In this document: piece after piece, positions 1 to 19,869 of the stretch
How positions within the stretch are numbered: the first letter of the stretch is position 1
Layout: the number at the start of each line of letters is the position of its first letter
Source of the DNA: Simmondsia chinensis
Taxonomy: Eukaryota; Streptophyta; Magnoliopsida; Caryophyllales; Simmondsiaceae
Direction of reading: 5' to 3'
Assembly: GCA_018398585.1 (NCBI GenBank)
Contig: JAGTTD010000021.1
Coordinates: 22,535,107-22,599,106 of the forward strand
Length of the DNA: 64,000 nucleotides
Made by a program: the position numbers and the translations under genes
The notes under the pieces: model-generated
What the model saw: the letters and a program-made list of their open reading frames with translations, nothing else
Told to the model about the DNA's origin: nothing
The model's database searches: none

Positions 1-1057
1 TTCTTAAGTTCATGTATAGCTAGGTTCATGAAATTAGAATACTTATACTTAGTTGTCATTTATGTATGGTTCATTATTCATTCACCAAAAAAAATTCAGC
101 AACGCTACACAAAGATGAATATGGAAAATATGCATCAAAAGTAGTGTATCTCCTCCTTGTAATGACTACTTGAGATAATTTATTATCTTTTTGGAAATCT
201 AACTTTATATCTTGTTTTCAGTTATCGTTCTTGGGCAGCATAGTCTAGTGGATCTAGCTACTCCATTAGAGAGTGTTTAGGCTCTCAACAGTGAGGAAGA
301 AGAGATTTTCCTATAAGCTCTAGTCGGTTGCTCCTTCTAATACCAATTAATTTTACCTTCTAAGATGGAATCTCAAATTTATTTTATGTGAATTTCACAT
401 ATGACTGCTGACTCCCATGAGCTATTTGTTCAGCTAGGTATTACTTGCCTCTTCGTTCAATCCTAAAGTACCCCATGTATGATTATTGGACGCTTGAATC
501 ACAAGATACTTTAACACTCCAAATTAAACAGTCCCCATGAAGACCTGGATCCAACCCTTGGATGGGTTCCCGTACTTGATCCTTCTCCTAGAGTCCAAGC
601 AACGTAACTTGAACTTGAGATTCTATTCCGTTATAGATCCACTAGACCACATGCACAAGACCGATAATCAAAGACAAGCTACAAAGCTGAATTTCTAGAA
701 ATATCAAAAACTAGCTCAAGTGAAGAAAACTAACTATGAGGAGATATGCTCTCTCTTTTCCTGTATATTTGCCACACATTTCCATCTCCACATAACTCAC
801 CTATATAGATTATTTATAATTCCATATATGAATCACACTAAATATTTCAATTCATAAACCTAATCTATGCATGAACTTAGAAAATATGTTACATGAACTT
901 ACATGAACAAGTGTTCAATTAACCTAATAAGCAAATGAACCTCAATATTCAGTATGCATGAATCAAGTTAGCATCACAAATTTCAGCAGACTGTTAATAA
1001 TTTAGACAGAGTAAAATAACTAAGAAAATAAGTAATACAAAACGGGGGAAGCCTAAC
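1..1057 (-). other. Last visible intron of the left SCPL gene
   Basis: No coding exon is found here. The final exon, expected to start VGGY and contain GAGH, is not present on either strand. An inverted repeat, tctagtggatcta at 245-257 against tagatccactaga at 637-649, bounds about 400 bp and may mark a small foldback element. The intron is at least 1057 bp, against 170 bp for the equivalent intron of the neighbouring paralogue. Confidence 0.5.
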
Positions 1058-5206
<4,149 letters not shown>

Positions 5207-5256
5207 TGCAAACTGGCAGAATTGACAGGTGCCATTTTGTAATGTAAGTGGGAGTG

Positions 5257-5264
5257 TATTTATA
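5257..5264 (-). promoter_or_regulatory. TATA box of the left SCPL gene
   Basis: The minus strand reads TATAAATA about 50 bp upstream of the ATG at 5206. That is a normal position for a plant TATA box with a short leader. No other promoter element was identified with confidence. Confidence 0.55.
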
Positions 5265-5504
5265 GGTTGATTTCTTTGGTTATACGAAATGGGTACCATA
5301 TAATAACCCAGATTGTCAACATCTGAACTTGTTAGAATAGTCTTTGATTGGTGTTTATTGTGATTTACAATAAGATAATGTATACATAGTTGAATTCAAG
5401 GAAATAAGATGGATATAATGTTTTTTTAAAGGGTAATCAGTGATGCTAATGACGAGAAATGTAGGTTTGACTGATCAGACCTTCTTCAATATACCTATCA
5501 ATGG

Positions 5505-6480
5505 CTCCACATGTGAGTCTAGTTAGACATCCCTTATTAGAGTTGTTCGAAATAAGAGATCAACATAAAGTTTGGTGGGAAACTCCACCGAATGCTAATT
5601 GATTTTAGGATGGAACTTCACTTGGGCTTATATATGGATTTCATATATTCCAACTCTGCGTGTCAGGACTAAGGTCCAATAAAATTTCACATAGTGGCAT
5701 CAGAGTAGATGCATGATCTGGGATCTTGTTTGACACGACAAGTTCTCGAGGAGAGGGTTGCATTTGAATTTGAAGTGCTGAGGACCTCTTCAATGAATAA
5801 CGGATCCAATTGGACATAATTCCCAATTATATTGGTGAAGAGAAGAACAGTGATTGAAGAAGGCTTACATGTGAAGGGAAGTGTCAAATAGTCCACATGT
5901 GTGAGTCTAGTAAGAAATCTTGCATCAGAGTTGTGTAAAAAAAGACATCAACATATAAGCTTAGTGGTTACTCTACCTAATGCCAATTTTTTATAGGATG
6001 AAAGCAACTTGAATTTATATAAAGACCTCGTATATTACAATTTGGTGGATCAGACATAAGGCTAGACAGAAGAAGACTCACGCATGAGAGGGGAGTGTCA
6101 AATATTGCACATGTGAGTCAAGTAAGAAATCGCAAATCAAAGTTGTGAAAAAGAAGATATCAAATACATAAAACTGGTGAGTTACTCCACCTAACATCAA
6201 TTGCTTTTATGGTAAAACCTTATTAGAACTCATACCTCGTATATTCCAATTCACTAGATCAGGCCTAAGGCCCGACACCATAAGATTGAATCCACAAAAA
6301 CTGTTACGGACTCCAAATGTTAGGTCTAGTTAAAATGTCAATCCTACATAGGAGTTGTAGAAAAGAAGAGATCAACATATAAGTCTAATGAGTTACTTCA
6401 CCTAATGCCAATTGATTTTAGGATGAAACTCTACTCAAGCTTATATGTGAATCTTCTGTGATGCAGCGCACAAATAGAAA
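5505..6480 (+). repeat. Tandem array of USE-type TRIM LTRs
   Basis: Four LTR copies in one orientation begin near 5505, 5883, 6090 and 6315. Each has gagatcaacata(t)aag followed by ctccacctaatgccaatt and a second TATA-like box. The first ends in aaatttcaca and is followed after three bases by tggcatcagag (5694-5704), a good match to the initiator-Met primer-binding site. Purine-rich gagaggggag precedes the LTR near 6090. The arrangement LTR-internal-LTR-internal-LTR suggests unequal recombination between elements. The last LTR is interrupted by an insertion at 6459. Confidence 0.65.
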
Positions 6481-6868
6481 TTAGCGGGAAATAAGAAGGT
6501 TCAACAGCCTTTCTTTAATTTCTATTGCTAAAAAATAAGAAACAAAAGGGGAAAAAAGTCTTAACATAATTCTCACAACCCGTTAATTAGCAAGAACCCA
6601 TAAAATGACGAAAATAATCTAAAAATTGAATGACCTAAACCCTAGAGTTCCTCTTACTTAAATAGAGGAACTAGTTGACTTATAATAAGACACTAAAAGC
6701 TAAGAGATAAACGCAAATAAAAGCTAGATAATTCAAACTAAACTTCCTAATACTAATTAAACTCTATCTCGTCTCATCCCCCAGCCGCGCGCCTCTTGTG
6801 CTGCCTTCTGACCCATCTCACCAATGGTCACCCGTCAAAGAACCCGCCATGTGAGAACGCGTTATGTA
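6459..6868 (-). mobile_element. LTR remnant of the tgatgc...gcatca family, inserted in a TRIM LTR
   Basis: Begins tgatgcagcgcac and continues atagaaattagcgggaa, matching the reverse complement of the end of the solo LTR at 42802-43278. The right end is not clear. Flanking sequence from about 6870 resumes the host TRIM LTR (gtatgccaacttcataagtc). The element is nested and therefore younger than the array. Confidence 0.5.
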
Positions 6869-7179
6869 TGCCAACTTCATAAGTCGGGCCCAAGGTCCAG
6901 TAAAATTTAACCAAAAAAAAAGAAAAGAAAACGAGGGCCAATTAGAATTAAGAGAGTGAAGACTGTAACAATAAGCAGAGTCTATCTTGTAAGTAGCGCT
7001 GATTTGTTCAGACATTTTATCGAACACTTGGCAGGCATTACACATATTCGCCAGATTACACCGCTCAGATTTATATTCACAAACTTTCAAACCATATTAA
7101 ACCCAATTTCACCTAGCAATTTAGGTAAAATTTCTTAACATTTTTTTTTTTTTTTTAAATATAAGTAAATTTTAGTTCT

Positions 7180-7330
7180 TTTGTTTTACCTGCCCCTCTA
7201 CGATGTTTAATTTTCCATTTCAACAACCAAATACTTTATACTAACTTACTCAAAACTTAATTTCTAAAAAGTACAACTACTCGTATCAATTTAATTCATG
7301 GGTTAACCAAACGAAACCTTAGTTTAATCT
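7180..7330 (+). repeat. Fragment of a TTTGGTTGTC-type MITE
   Basis: acaaccaaatactttatact and ggttaaccaaacgaaacc match blocks of the longer copies at 41447, 53325 and 59107. Truncated on the left. Confidence 0.4.
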
Positions 7331-9180
7331 AAAAAAATTGACTAGTTAGAGAAAGAATATGCTCACCGTATAAGCGGGATCATGTTAAAAACTCCCAACA
7401 GTGTAGGACTTGAACGACGCGCTTCCATTGAGCACGTCACAAGCAGCCATCACAATCAAGCTAATTTGATTATTCTTTTTACAAGTCTTGATTGAGCATA
7501 TTGTATAAAATTGAGCGATGAAAATGTTGTTACTTTGACATTCTTATTGGCAAGTTTCATGCCAAAACCTAAAATTGTTTGAGATTTCAGGGATGAAAAT
7601 GAAAGAATTGAAATTGAAAGAGATGGGGTTTCAAGCAAGGGTGGCTAATCATGATGTCTTACTGTATTCGATCTATTGTTCGAATTTGAAACTGATTAGG
7701 GCTCGTTCTTATTTGTTTTGGGGCTTCATAATTTATTGAATTGAATTTAAGTTAGTCCGATAAGTTTAACGAGCCAAGTTCGAGCAAGGGATGCTTGATT
7801 TATTAATGTTCATGAATAGTTTGATAAGAACACGATAAAACATTGGTAGAAAATTGATAAAGGCTTGATAACAACTCATTAGCAATTGTTATTATGTCAA
7901 AAATGATCCAATGATAGCTTGATAGCAATTCAAATACATCAGCTTGATTATGAACCTGACTTGGCCTAATTACAAGCTTGATCCGGCTCGATAACTAGTT
8001 TGGCTCCGGTTAATTACGAGCTCGACTTGGCTTGTTATTTTACCCAGCTATGTTTGAACAATGGTTCAAGAGCTCGATCAACTTGAACTCTAAATCTATA
8101 AGTCTTACCAGACTCAAGCTTGAATAAGGGAGTGCTCAACTTGGCTCGGCTTTGTTTACACCCCTAGTTAGGGCTTTCACACTCAAGCTTAACCTTTGGT
8201 TCAAACTATGTTCCCTTCTTCCCCTTCGGTGATGGCTCTACCGAGGGAAAAATTGTACCCTTACCAATATAAACGAATTGTTCAATTTGACAAAATATAT
8301 AAAAATGTGTCAATTGATTCGACTCAGAAAATAACAAACATGTTGAAATCAAGTCAGAATTGGGTTTTATTATATCACGTACAAGTTTCTCATTAATATT
8401 TGTTTACATCAGATTATGTTACTGAGTCATTTTAACATTTACCTATCAAAACAGATGACGTAAATCTCTTTATGTCCTCAAATTCTATAAGCTTAAGGTA
8501 TTATTATTGACAAAATGATGCTTTCATGGAAAATGATACAACTTTGAACAAAGCATATATAGAATTGATGCTCTTTATTCCATTCTATTATAATTATTAC
8601 TAAGAAAAAATCAAGTATATGATTTTGTTATATTTCAAGATTTGAAATCGACTTATGCATTATCCACAATTGATTTAATTGGTCAAATTTTTTAGTATAT
8701 GATTATATAAGTGAAAAAAAGGCAAATCATCCATTACGTTATTTGTTCAAGTGAGGAGGCTTTTGGTGCTGTTTGGATCGGTGGTCATAGTTGCATGATA
8801 TTTTGCTGGCTAGGTCCCCTTAAGACATGGTCAACAAAGGCGAGAAGTCAAGAGTTTCTTGGGTGAATGTTAGTGCAAAGCGTAGGTGATTAGGCTGTTC
8901 TAACCCTTTATTAGGCGTTTTGCGAAGTGTAGAATGTAGATAGTCTGTTCTTTATACTTTGATGCATTTGTTGTTTTTTACTTGCTATGGTGTGTTTTGG
9001 GTTTGACCTTTTTCGGTTCTAGATGGTTTTATTTCGTGTAAGTGGGGTCTTTTATTTACCAAAAGAAAAAGGTGGTGTCTCTTGTTGTAGTTTTTTTTTT
9101 GCTTTCGGGATCCTGTCCTATAATTTTATGCCACTGGGACTTATTTTCCCATTATCAAAAAAAATTAAAAATCCATTCTA
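7331..9180. other. Intergenic, mostly unrecognised
   Basis: No gene is visible. A decayed USE-like block (tgtaggacttg near 7402) may be another TRIM LTR remnant on the minus strand. Bases 8750-9160 look like untranslated 3' ends of LINEs (T-rich, ending in tatttaccaaaagaaaaa and ttatcaaaaaaaatt), but no coding match supports this. The remainder is AT-rich with nothing identified. Confidence 0.3.
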
Positions 9181-9181
9181 A

Positions 9182-9391
9182 GCAACAATCTCAGTGCCCC
9201 AAGGGTTCCCGCCAAAGTAGGATCTGGGAGAGTGGATGTACGCAGCCTTTCTCCTTCAGCTTGCTACCATGAAGGGAGGTTGTTTTTGAGAATTGCAACA
9301 TGAGGATTTTCTAAGAGGTCACTCATTCTGGTACTACTCTCGCCCAAACACGCTTAACTTCTGGTGCTTGCGTATTGGTACTCTTTCTAGT
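9182..9391 (-). mobile_element. 5S-headed SINE, diverged
   Basis: The tail reads first on the plus strand (aagggttcccgcc, then ggatgtacgcagcc), followed by the inverted 5S head (aggtcactcattctggtact, then cgcccaaacacgcttaac). Part of the 5S head around ggagttctaatgggatcc is deleted. No TSD was identified. Confidence 0.75.
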
Positions 9392-9403
9392 ATTATGTAG
9401 TTG

Positions 9404-9545
9404 TTGAGCGAGATTGGTTGCCAGAGTGGTTTCCACCCTTAAGTATAAGATCATTAGTTCAAAGCCTTTCTCTTCGATACTATGTAACTGCGTTAATGAG
9501 CATGCTTAGGTCAAAATAGTATTTCTTTTTGCTATAAAAAAGATA
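9404..9545 (+). mobile_element. Probable tRNA-derived SINE
   Basis: ttggttgccagagtggtttc resembles an A box and attagttcaaagcc a B box, about 35 bp apart, as in a Ser/Leu-type tRNA. The limits are approximate and no TSD is visible. Confidence 0.45.
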
Positions 9546-9884
9546 TTATTTAATATTTATGTAGTTGTCATCCTACAGTTTCTTATGAGAATTTGCATCC
9601 AATAATTTGCGCCTTAAGATTAGGATAAATGTATAAATAAACCATTATTCAATGTATATATAGCATTGTCATTTCATAAAATAAATTAATCATTGTTTTG
9701 TAGTATTATATGATATGATAAAAAAATGCATTTTCTCAAAATTAATAGGTTGACTGGTCATGTCTGGTCCATTACGCAAGGCCTTTTAACTCCATTTCCC
9801 TATTACAAACTTACTATCGGTATAAAATCATTCGTATATCTTTATTTAATAATTTAAACTTTTATGATAGTTAATTTTTTAATA

Positions 9885-10092
9885 TGATATTACAACTTTA
9901 ACAGTCGAGAGATCCCGAGTTCGAATCTCATCCATGATGTTAATATAATTTTAGTATAAAGTATGCAATTGATATGTATATTGTCCGTGTTTCAAACTCA
10001 GTGGACATTTATTTAAGGCGACATGCTGGAATACAAAAGTATTCTTAGAACTTCATCCAACAACTTAATATTTTGAGAATGCTTGGCTCACC
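9885..10092 (+). repeat. Degenerate mini-TRIM copy
   Basis: gagatcccgagttcgaatctc (the conserved B-box-like segment) is followed by a decayed internal region and a 3' LTR remnant (aacttcatccaacaacttaa). The order is the same as in the intact copies. Confidence 0.5.
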
Positions 10093-10260
10093 GATATTAT
10101 GATACAGAATAAGCTGTAACATTTCCGACGTAGGACTTGTTATTAGACTTATATGTGTAGAGTTTTCAACCCTCCTTATTATCGCATGTGTGGGATCTCT
10201 TCTGGTATACTCTTCACCTTTTACAGTCAAACTGACTATATGACCATCTAATTGGATCTA
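10093..10260 (-). repeat. USE-like promoter repeat remnants
   Basis: The minus strand carries agatcccacacatg and aagtcctacgtcgg, both near the USE consensus RTCCCACATCG, with acatataag between them. It is probably another decayed LTR of the USE-type TRIM group. Weak evidence. Confidence 0.35.
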
Positions 10261-10897
10261 TCATCAATATATATATTTTTTTACAACAGTAGCGAGAAAA
10301 GGGGTCTTTTAGACTCTCATTCTGAGAGAAAAGAAGCCTAAACTGTCTTAGATTGATCGGACGGGAAAATTAATTTCAAATTTTAATATTTAATTTTCAA
10401 AAGAATAGAGACATCCTTACCTTCTCATGCATGCCAAGAGCCAGTGAAGCTATGTTTGCCCCTGGTACACGGTCAAAGGATTCAGTTCATATCTCATTTT
10501 AATCAAATAAAAATTCAAATTAAAAAAATTATTTCCAAAAGTTAGTATTTAAGTCTTTTAAAAACCAAAAATTATAATTACAAAATAATAAATTTTGAAC
10601 TCACAACTAATATGTCATGAACACCATATTATAAAAAGTATACATTAAAATAGTCTCTATTAGCAGCATAAACATTATACACAATCATATGAATATCTCT
10701 CAAATGTCATGCGCTTTGATGGGTGTGCCGATTTTGTACCAAGAGTTATCTTTCTACTTATAGAATAAAAAGCAAAAAAACGGAATCAAAAAATCTGAAG
10801 TCTATACCCGAATCACAACCAAAGCTAGGTAAAAGTTATGCGGTAAATATAAAGCCACCGAAGTCTCGAACCAAGTGTCATGTACATCTCTTTTCTC

Positions 10898-14879
<3,982 letters not shown>

Positions 14880-14901
14880 TCATGTTTCTTTTTGTTTCTA
14901 C

Positions 14902-14921
14902 CTTATATATATATATATATA
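14902..14921 (-). promoter_or_regulatory. TATA-rich core promoter of the complete SCPL gene
   Basis: A TA dinucleotide run read on the minus strand as TATATATATAAGG lies 55-70 bp upstream of the ATG at 14849. It is positioned like a TATA box, though it is also a simple microsatellite. Confidence 0.4.
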
Positions 14922-15104
14922 TACATGTAAAGGAGAAAGAATAATACCATTTGTTAAAGAAAAGTTATACAAGTTAAACAATATAAAATTAGTTTTAGGT
15001 CTTTATCTGTCAGCTAATTCAAGCACAAGATATGAGATAAACAAGTGCATTGTTCATGAATTAGACCTAGTGGGATGTGATCTGTTAAAGAACCATCTTA
15101 TAAA

Positions 15105-15455
15105 AAGTGGGGATTGTTGGGATTCGAACTTATGACCCGTCGGTTAACAAGGTTCTAATTAATGTACCATTTAAAGTCTAACTATCCCAAGAACGTAAGT
15201 TGATGAGTGAAAACTCAAAATTGGTTTTATACTCTAACTTTCCCCTTTATGCAAATGTTGGACTTGAAGCGTGGATGTTGCATAGACTCACCTTATACCT
15301 TGCGATTGAATTTTGTCAATATTGAAAGGAGGGTTGTCATGAATCAAACTCGTGACCTATTGGTCAAGAAGGCTTTGATACCATGTCAATGAACCAACTT
15401 CTCCAAAAAATTAAGCTAATGAGTAAAGGTCAAGGAATGGTTTTATACTCTAACA
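15105..15455 (-). mobile_element. Mini-TRIM, recombined, with two LTRs and parts of two internal regions
   Basis: On the plus strand: internal B-box segment (gattcgaacttatgacc, 15120-15136), an LTR ending near 15238, a second internal region ending in a diverged PBS (gctttgatacca, 15372-15383), and a full 72-bp LTR at 15384-15455 (tgtcaatgaa...ctctaaca). The order internal-LTR-internal-LTR indicates recombination between copies. A further LTR piece in the opposite orientation follows at about 15476-15530. Confidence 0.65.
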
Positions 15456-15530
15456 TAGTCGCCTGAGAAGGCAAGTCAGAGTATAAAATATTTTATGAGT
15501 TTTCACATATTAACTTAAGCTTTTAAGATC

Positions 15531-16074
15531 CCTTTTTTTATGCTTTTTCTTTTTACAATGATAAGAAGTCCAATTGAACAACCCTTCCCGAACTCCATAA
15601 ATGCCCTTCACCCCCTAATGAACACGGAGTTTGATTCCAAATCTCAGTTACTAAATCTAGAGACTTTACCAGTTGAGTTAGCCAACAGTTTCGATTTTTT
15701 TATTGCGTGGGCTTCTAACTAAGTTTGAATGATTCTACTAGGCCACCAACTCTTTACTGCATTCAAGCTGACCTTACATATGTATTAGGTGGTTAATTTA
15801 TTAAACTACAAAACTAATTAAAATATATTTTTTTTTTGAACAAATAATTAAAATACGATTTTACTTAGAAGACTTGCTTGACTCATAAATGGGAACTTAA
15901 GCAAACTTCTTTTGTTGACTCATTTTTATTTAAAATTCACCGACCTTAAACCTACTAATTGCTATTTATTTATTCACTTAATGTGCTCTTCTTTTGCTTA
16001 ATATAACAGTAGAATTGTGTATATAATTAATGTTTTAAAGCTTACTAACAAAATAAAGACGTTTCTGTGAAATT
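15531..16074. other. Intergenic, unrecognised
   Basis: AT-rich sequence with no open frame resembling a known protein and no repeat that I could assign. Confidence 0.4.
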
Positions 16075-16250
16075 TCATCAGGCCTTAAGTCCAACCTGTA
16101 AAGATTGCGATATCGGAAACTTATGTGTAAACTCAAGTAGAGCTCATCCAAAAACTAATTGACATTAGATGTAATAGCCTATTAAACTTACGTGTTATTC
16201 TTTTCTGTCTTACAACCCTAAATATAGAATTTCTTACTAGATTTGTACGT
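16075..16250 (-). repeat. USE-type TRIM LTR copy
   Basis: The inverted order of the family's blocks is visible: tgtgaaatttcatcaggcct, then aactaattgacattag, then acaaccctaaatatag and atttcttactaga. Diverged. Confidence 0.5.
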
Positions 16251-16364
16251 GAAGTGTGTGTTTTCACATTATAAGTTGATTCTATTTCAAAAAGGGAATA
16301 CAAAAAAAAAATTTGGTTTTATTTTTAAAGTGTCTTAACTGATCACAAGTAAAATACCCAAAAT

Positions 16365-16391
16365 TATAATAATAATAATAATAATAATAAA
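16365..16391. repeat. (TAA)n microsatellite
   Basis: About nine uninterrupted ATA/TAA trinucleotides. Similar simple repeats are (CT)n near 19052-19078 and 30112-30130, and (TA)n at 27575-27600 and 57647-57671. Confidence 0.9.
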
Positions 16392-16533
16392 GTTCCTTTC
16401 TTCTATTAAAAATAATTATTACCCCAAAAAACATAATATTTAAATGTATAGTGTTGTTTATACATGACCTTTGGTCCTTGTAATTTGAAGTCATTTCTAA
16501 AAAGAAAGTTAAAAAGAGAAATATTGACTACTA

Positions 16534-16737
16534 TCCATCGGGGCTTTGTCTCAATAGTAAGAAGCAAATGAGAGGATAGAATATTATTTTAGACCCAAAA
16601 GTTTGGAGTTCGATTTCCCCTTTAAACCTTTCCCAGAAGAATCATCGACTTAACTGGTTCTTATGATGTGTGGGTCGCCGTATGGGCCGGAATTTACCTG
16701 GTAACTGGATTCCTCGTTGCCCCAAAAAAAAAAAAAA
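16534..16737 (+). mobile_element. tRNA-derived SINE with poly(A) tail and 17-bp TSD
   Basis: A-box-like ctttgtctcaatagtaag and B-box-like ggagttcgatttcccc lie near the 5' end, and an unrelated body ends in an A-run (about 16723-16738). The 17-bp direct repeat agaaatattgactacta flanks it at 16517-16533 and 16738-16754, which proves retrotransposition. This family differs from the 5S-headed SINEs. Confidence 0.85.
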
Positions 16738-16949
16738 AGAAATATTGACTACTAGGGTTAAAAATATTGACTACTAGGGTTAAGGATAATTAAAATAATA
16801 TGATAATTAGGATTTTGATAATGACAACAATAGAAGTCAATATAGATACAAAATAACTATGATTAGGATAAAAGAAACGTTTCACGCTTTTAATCAAGGT
16901 ACTGATTGGACACCTATTAACCAAAGTTATTAAATTAGTAAACAATAAT

Positions 16950-17172
16950 ACAACAACAACAACAGCAGTTCCAGTGACACAAGGGCTCCCACATGAAGCA
17001 GGGTCTGGGGGGATGGATGTACGCAGCCTTCCCCCTTCGGGGTGGAAGAGAGGCTGTTTTCGAGAATCCCTGTCCTGAAGATTGAATCGTCATGAAAATA
17101 TGGTATCCTCGATATTTTAACGTTAAATAAGGACTCTAAAAGGCCGATAAGGCACAACGAGACAAGCTAATG
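16950..17172 (-). mobile_element. SINE with Au/Angio-type tail and a different head, 20-bp TSD
   Basis: A (CAA)n-rich start and the tail (ggatgtacgcagccttcccc) read on the plus strand, followed by a head unlike 5S rRNA. Flanks repeat ttaaattagtaaacaataat at 16930-16949 and 17173-17192. A 39-bp piece of the head at 17131-17169 recurs with a few mismatches at 17249-17287. Confidence 0.75.
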
Positions 17173-17289
17173 TTAAATTAGTAAACAATAATGTTAAATA
17201 ATATTAACATGTAAAGTTTGCATAAACCATGCACAATAATAACAATTAGGACTCTAAAACACCGATAAGGCACAACGAGACAAGCTACA

Positions 17290-18529
17290 CGATGGATCGA
17301 GAATGAATCTTCAAGTCTGATTGACCAAACTTCTTTGTTTAAAAAAAGCGTTTTTTTTCCTTTGAAAAATTAATTTGTTTTTATTTTAAGGATATCTGAC
17401 TTAGAAAAAAATTATTTTTAAATAAAAGTAGAAGTTTTTTCTGTCAAAATAGAAGCAAAATAGAAAATTAAAAAGTTTTTGAATAAAAATATCCATGTTA
17501 ACCACACTAATACGAACCAAATCAATCTCAAACAAATCTACCAATTCGATCAACAAATTAATCAATCTACCAATCTCGAATATAGTAGTATATTCGTATA
17601 TAACTTGGTATAATTTGTACAAGACTATATAATTTATAAGTATAAAGTAAGATTTATATAGTAAAGAGAGAGCTAGAAATGAGAGATAGAAACAGCCGAG
17701 ATAGAGAGAAGGGGGAGAGAGGCCGAGAGAGAGAAAAAACGAAATAATTCATCCACACTCCTTATCTACACTAAAGGCCCTTATTTATCAAGTTAGAAGA
17801 GCGGTATAATTGGTATTAAAAGACTTAGCTAATTTTACTAAATATCTAAACTATCCCTCATTTAACCACTATATATATTTTATAGGATTGTTTATATTTT
17901 AGTACCCGGACGTTTTTGAAATAATAAAAAGGACCCTAACCTTTTTGAATTAATAGAAAGGCCCATAAGTTTTTATTATATTAATATAAAAGCCCTTCTC
18001 CAGCGTGATGACATCATTTTCCGTCGAAAGAGCTGACATAGCGACTGATTTTCTGGTAATGCTACAGGAAAAATGACAAAAATATTCTTCAATACCCTTA
18101 TTATTACTTTACAAGCATAAAATTTGAGATGTTGTATTATTTAAAAACTTTCTGTTTCGATTAATTTGTTTATAAATATTATTATTAAAGGATATTTTTG
18201 GCGTTTTATTCTAACATTAATAAAAAGATGGTTGTCACGTCAGTTCTATTGACAAAAAAATGACGTCATTAGACCGGAGAGGGATCTTTTTATTAATACA
18301 AAAAAACTTATGGAGCTTTTTTATTAATACGATAAAAACTTATGGGCATTTTTTAATAATTCAAAAAGATAAGTGTCCTTTTTATTATTTTTAAAAAGTT
18401 TATAGTATTAAAATTTAAATAAACCTATTTATATTACACTTGCTACAAGTGTATTTCTAAAAAATGTTTTAAAAAATAATTTATTTTTTTACAATTTAAC
18501 CAAACAAACCCAAATTTAGCGAGAGTAAA
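17290..18529. other. Intergenic, AT-rich, unrecognised
   Basis: Contains low-complexity stretches and a block (17890-18420) in which phrases such as ttattaataca and cttatgg recur on both sides, suggesting an old foldback element. No gene is visible. Confidence 0.3.
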
Positions 18530-18660
18530 AGCAACATTCTCAGCACCCAAAGGGCTCCCGTCTAAGCAGGGTCGGGAGGGGGGGGGGAGTGAAGCTGGAT
18601 GTACGCAGTCTCTCCCCTTTACAGTGCTATTTTGAAAAGAGGTTACTTTCGAGAACCCCA
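18530..18660 (-). mobile_element. Au/Angio-type SINE tail, headless
   Basis: cccaaagggctcccgtctaa, then ggatgtacgcagtctc and the gagaacccc end match the common tail. A run of ten G interrupts the tail at the same position as the 86-G tract in the copy at 50162. Confidence 0.7.
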
Positions 18661-18906
18661 AATTTAGCGAGGGTGAAGTAAGTAAAGAAGGCAAAGGAAG
18701 TGGAAACTTAAGAAACAAAAAGTCAAGAAGACAGGCGACCAAATGTTTAACCAGGACGGTCACCAAATCTCCCCTCTTTTCTTTTTTGTATACGTGTTTC
18801 ACATGAGACCTTTTATTTATTTTGCTGATACGGGTTAATCTACGAAGGGTCGGGTTACCCCTCGAAGACCAACGAAGTAATGAGATTGAGAAGAAGGGAG
18901 GGAGAG

Positions 18907-19179
18907 TGTTACGTACAATAATACGTATAAGTAATTAGTAGTAGTTGTAGTAGGATACATAATAGTACAATACTTGTATTAGGTAATTATTATAAATAAC
19001 ATATTATGTTGTTAAGAAAATAACTAATACAATAACAAACTATTCTCTCTCTCATCTAACTCTCTCTCTCTCTCTCTCATCCCTTTCTTCTAACCATTTC
19101 TCTCACTTCAACTCTCATTCCCAATCTCTATCAAGAACCCTAACCCTAATCTATGTTACAACCCCAATTGGTTGTAACA
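18907..19179 (+). mobile_element. LTR-like segment
   Basis: Starts tgttacgtac and ends ggttgtaaca, with a TATA-like tataaat and a CT-rich stretch (19030-19080). The last 26 bp (19154-19179) form an inverted repeat with 10-bp arms, tgttacaacc and ggttgtaaca. The flanks gagag and gaggg are similar but not identical, so this is only a plausible solo LTR. Confidence 0.35.
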
Positions 19180-19431
19180 GAGGGAGAGAATCAAGAATTG
19201 GAGGGAGAAGAGAAGTAGTATAATTTGTATTATCATTCAACATACTATCTCTGATATAATGTTTCCCCTTTTATAGTATCTCTACTACTACCTTGGCCCA
19301 ACAACAAACTAACTACTTGTAACTACCTAACTACTATTGCAATTCATACAAGAGAATATCGCTACTCTTGGTCTTAGATCCTATTTTCTAAAATACACTG
19401 TATCATTTGCTCTATGCTAAAACTTTATTTT

Positions 19432-19572
19432 CAAGTTGGGGATCCTCGGAAATAGCCTCCCGTCAAGGTTACATCCTGAAAAGGTAGGGCTGGGTACATC
19501 TCATCCCTCCCAAACCCTATTTATGCAGGAATGCTTGAGACAGTAGATCTGCTATTACTGTTGTTGTTGTAT
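19432..19572 (+). mobile_element. Au/Angio-type SINE tail, headless
   Basis: caagttggggatcctcggaa, then a diverged tail and a (TTG)n end (gttgttgttgtatg). No 5S head is present upstream. Confidence 0.7.
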
Positions 19573-19734
19573 GCTACAACTTTATCATCTTTATTTTTAC
19601 TATATTTTTATATCATATTAAAATATTTTCTTCTTTTAAAAATACTCGACTTATGTAGGTGAGAAAACAGTTTCTTTTCTTAATGGGGGAAGGGGAATGT
19701 TCTTTCATTATAATCCTAGGCAATACATATCGAT

Positions 19735-19866
19735 CACAGGGATATAGTCTAGTGCTAGAGAACATCGGGATAGACCACGCTAGTTGGGTTCAATCTATAG
19801 TAGAGACGTCGTGGATCCCCTTACCAACCCCTCGAGGCATTACCCATAAAAAAAAAAAAAAAAAAA
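19735..19866 (+). mobile_element. tRNA-derived SINE with poly(A) tail
   Basis: gatatagtctagtgctagag resembles an A box and gttgggttcaatctatag a B box, followed by about 60 bp and a long A-run. No clean TSD was found. Confidence 0.5.
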
Positions 19867-19869
19867 TCC

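Noticed and set aside
10420..10490. Exon-like minus-strand segment (NIASLALGMHEK then gtaagg)
   Set aside because: It looks like a coding exon with a donor site but has no partner exons, no acceptor that I can place and no family I recognise. It lies downstream of the completed SCPL gene. Left unassigned.
19138..19152. Interstitial telomeric repeat (ccctaaccctaat)
   Set aside because: Only two imperfect units inside a CT-rich LTR-like segment; chance is sufficient.
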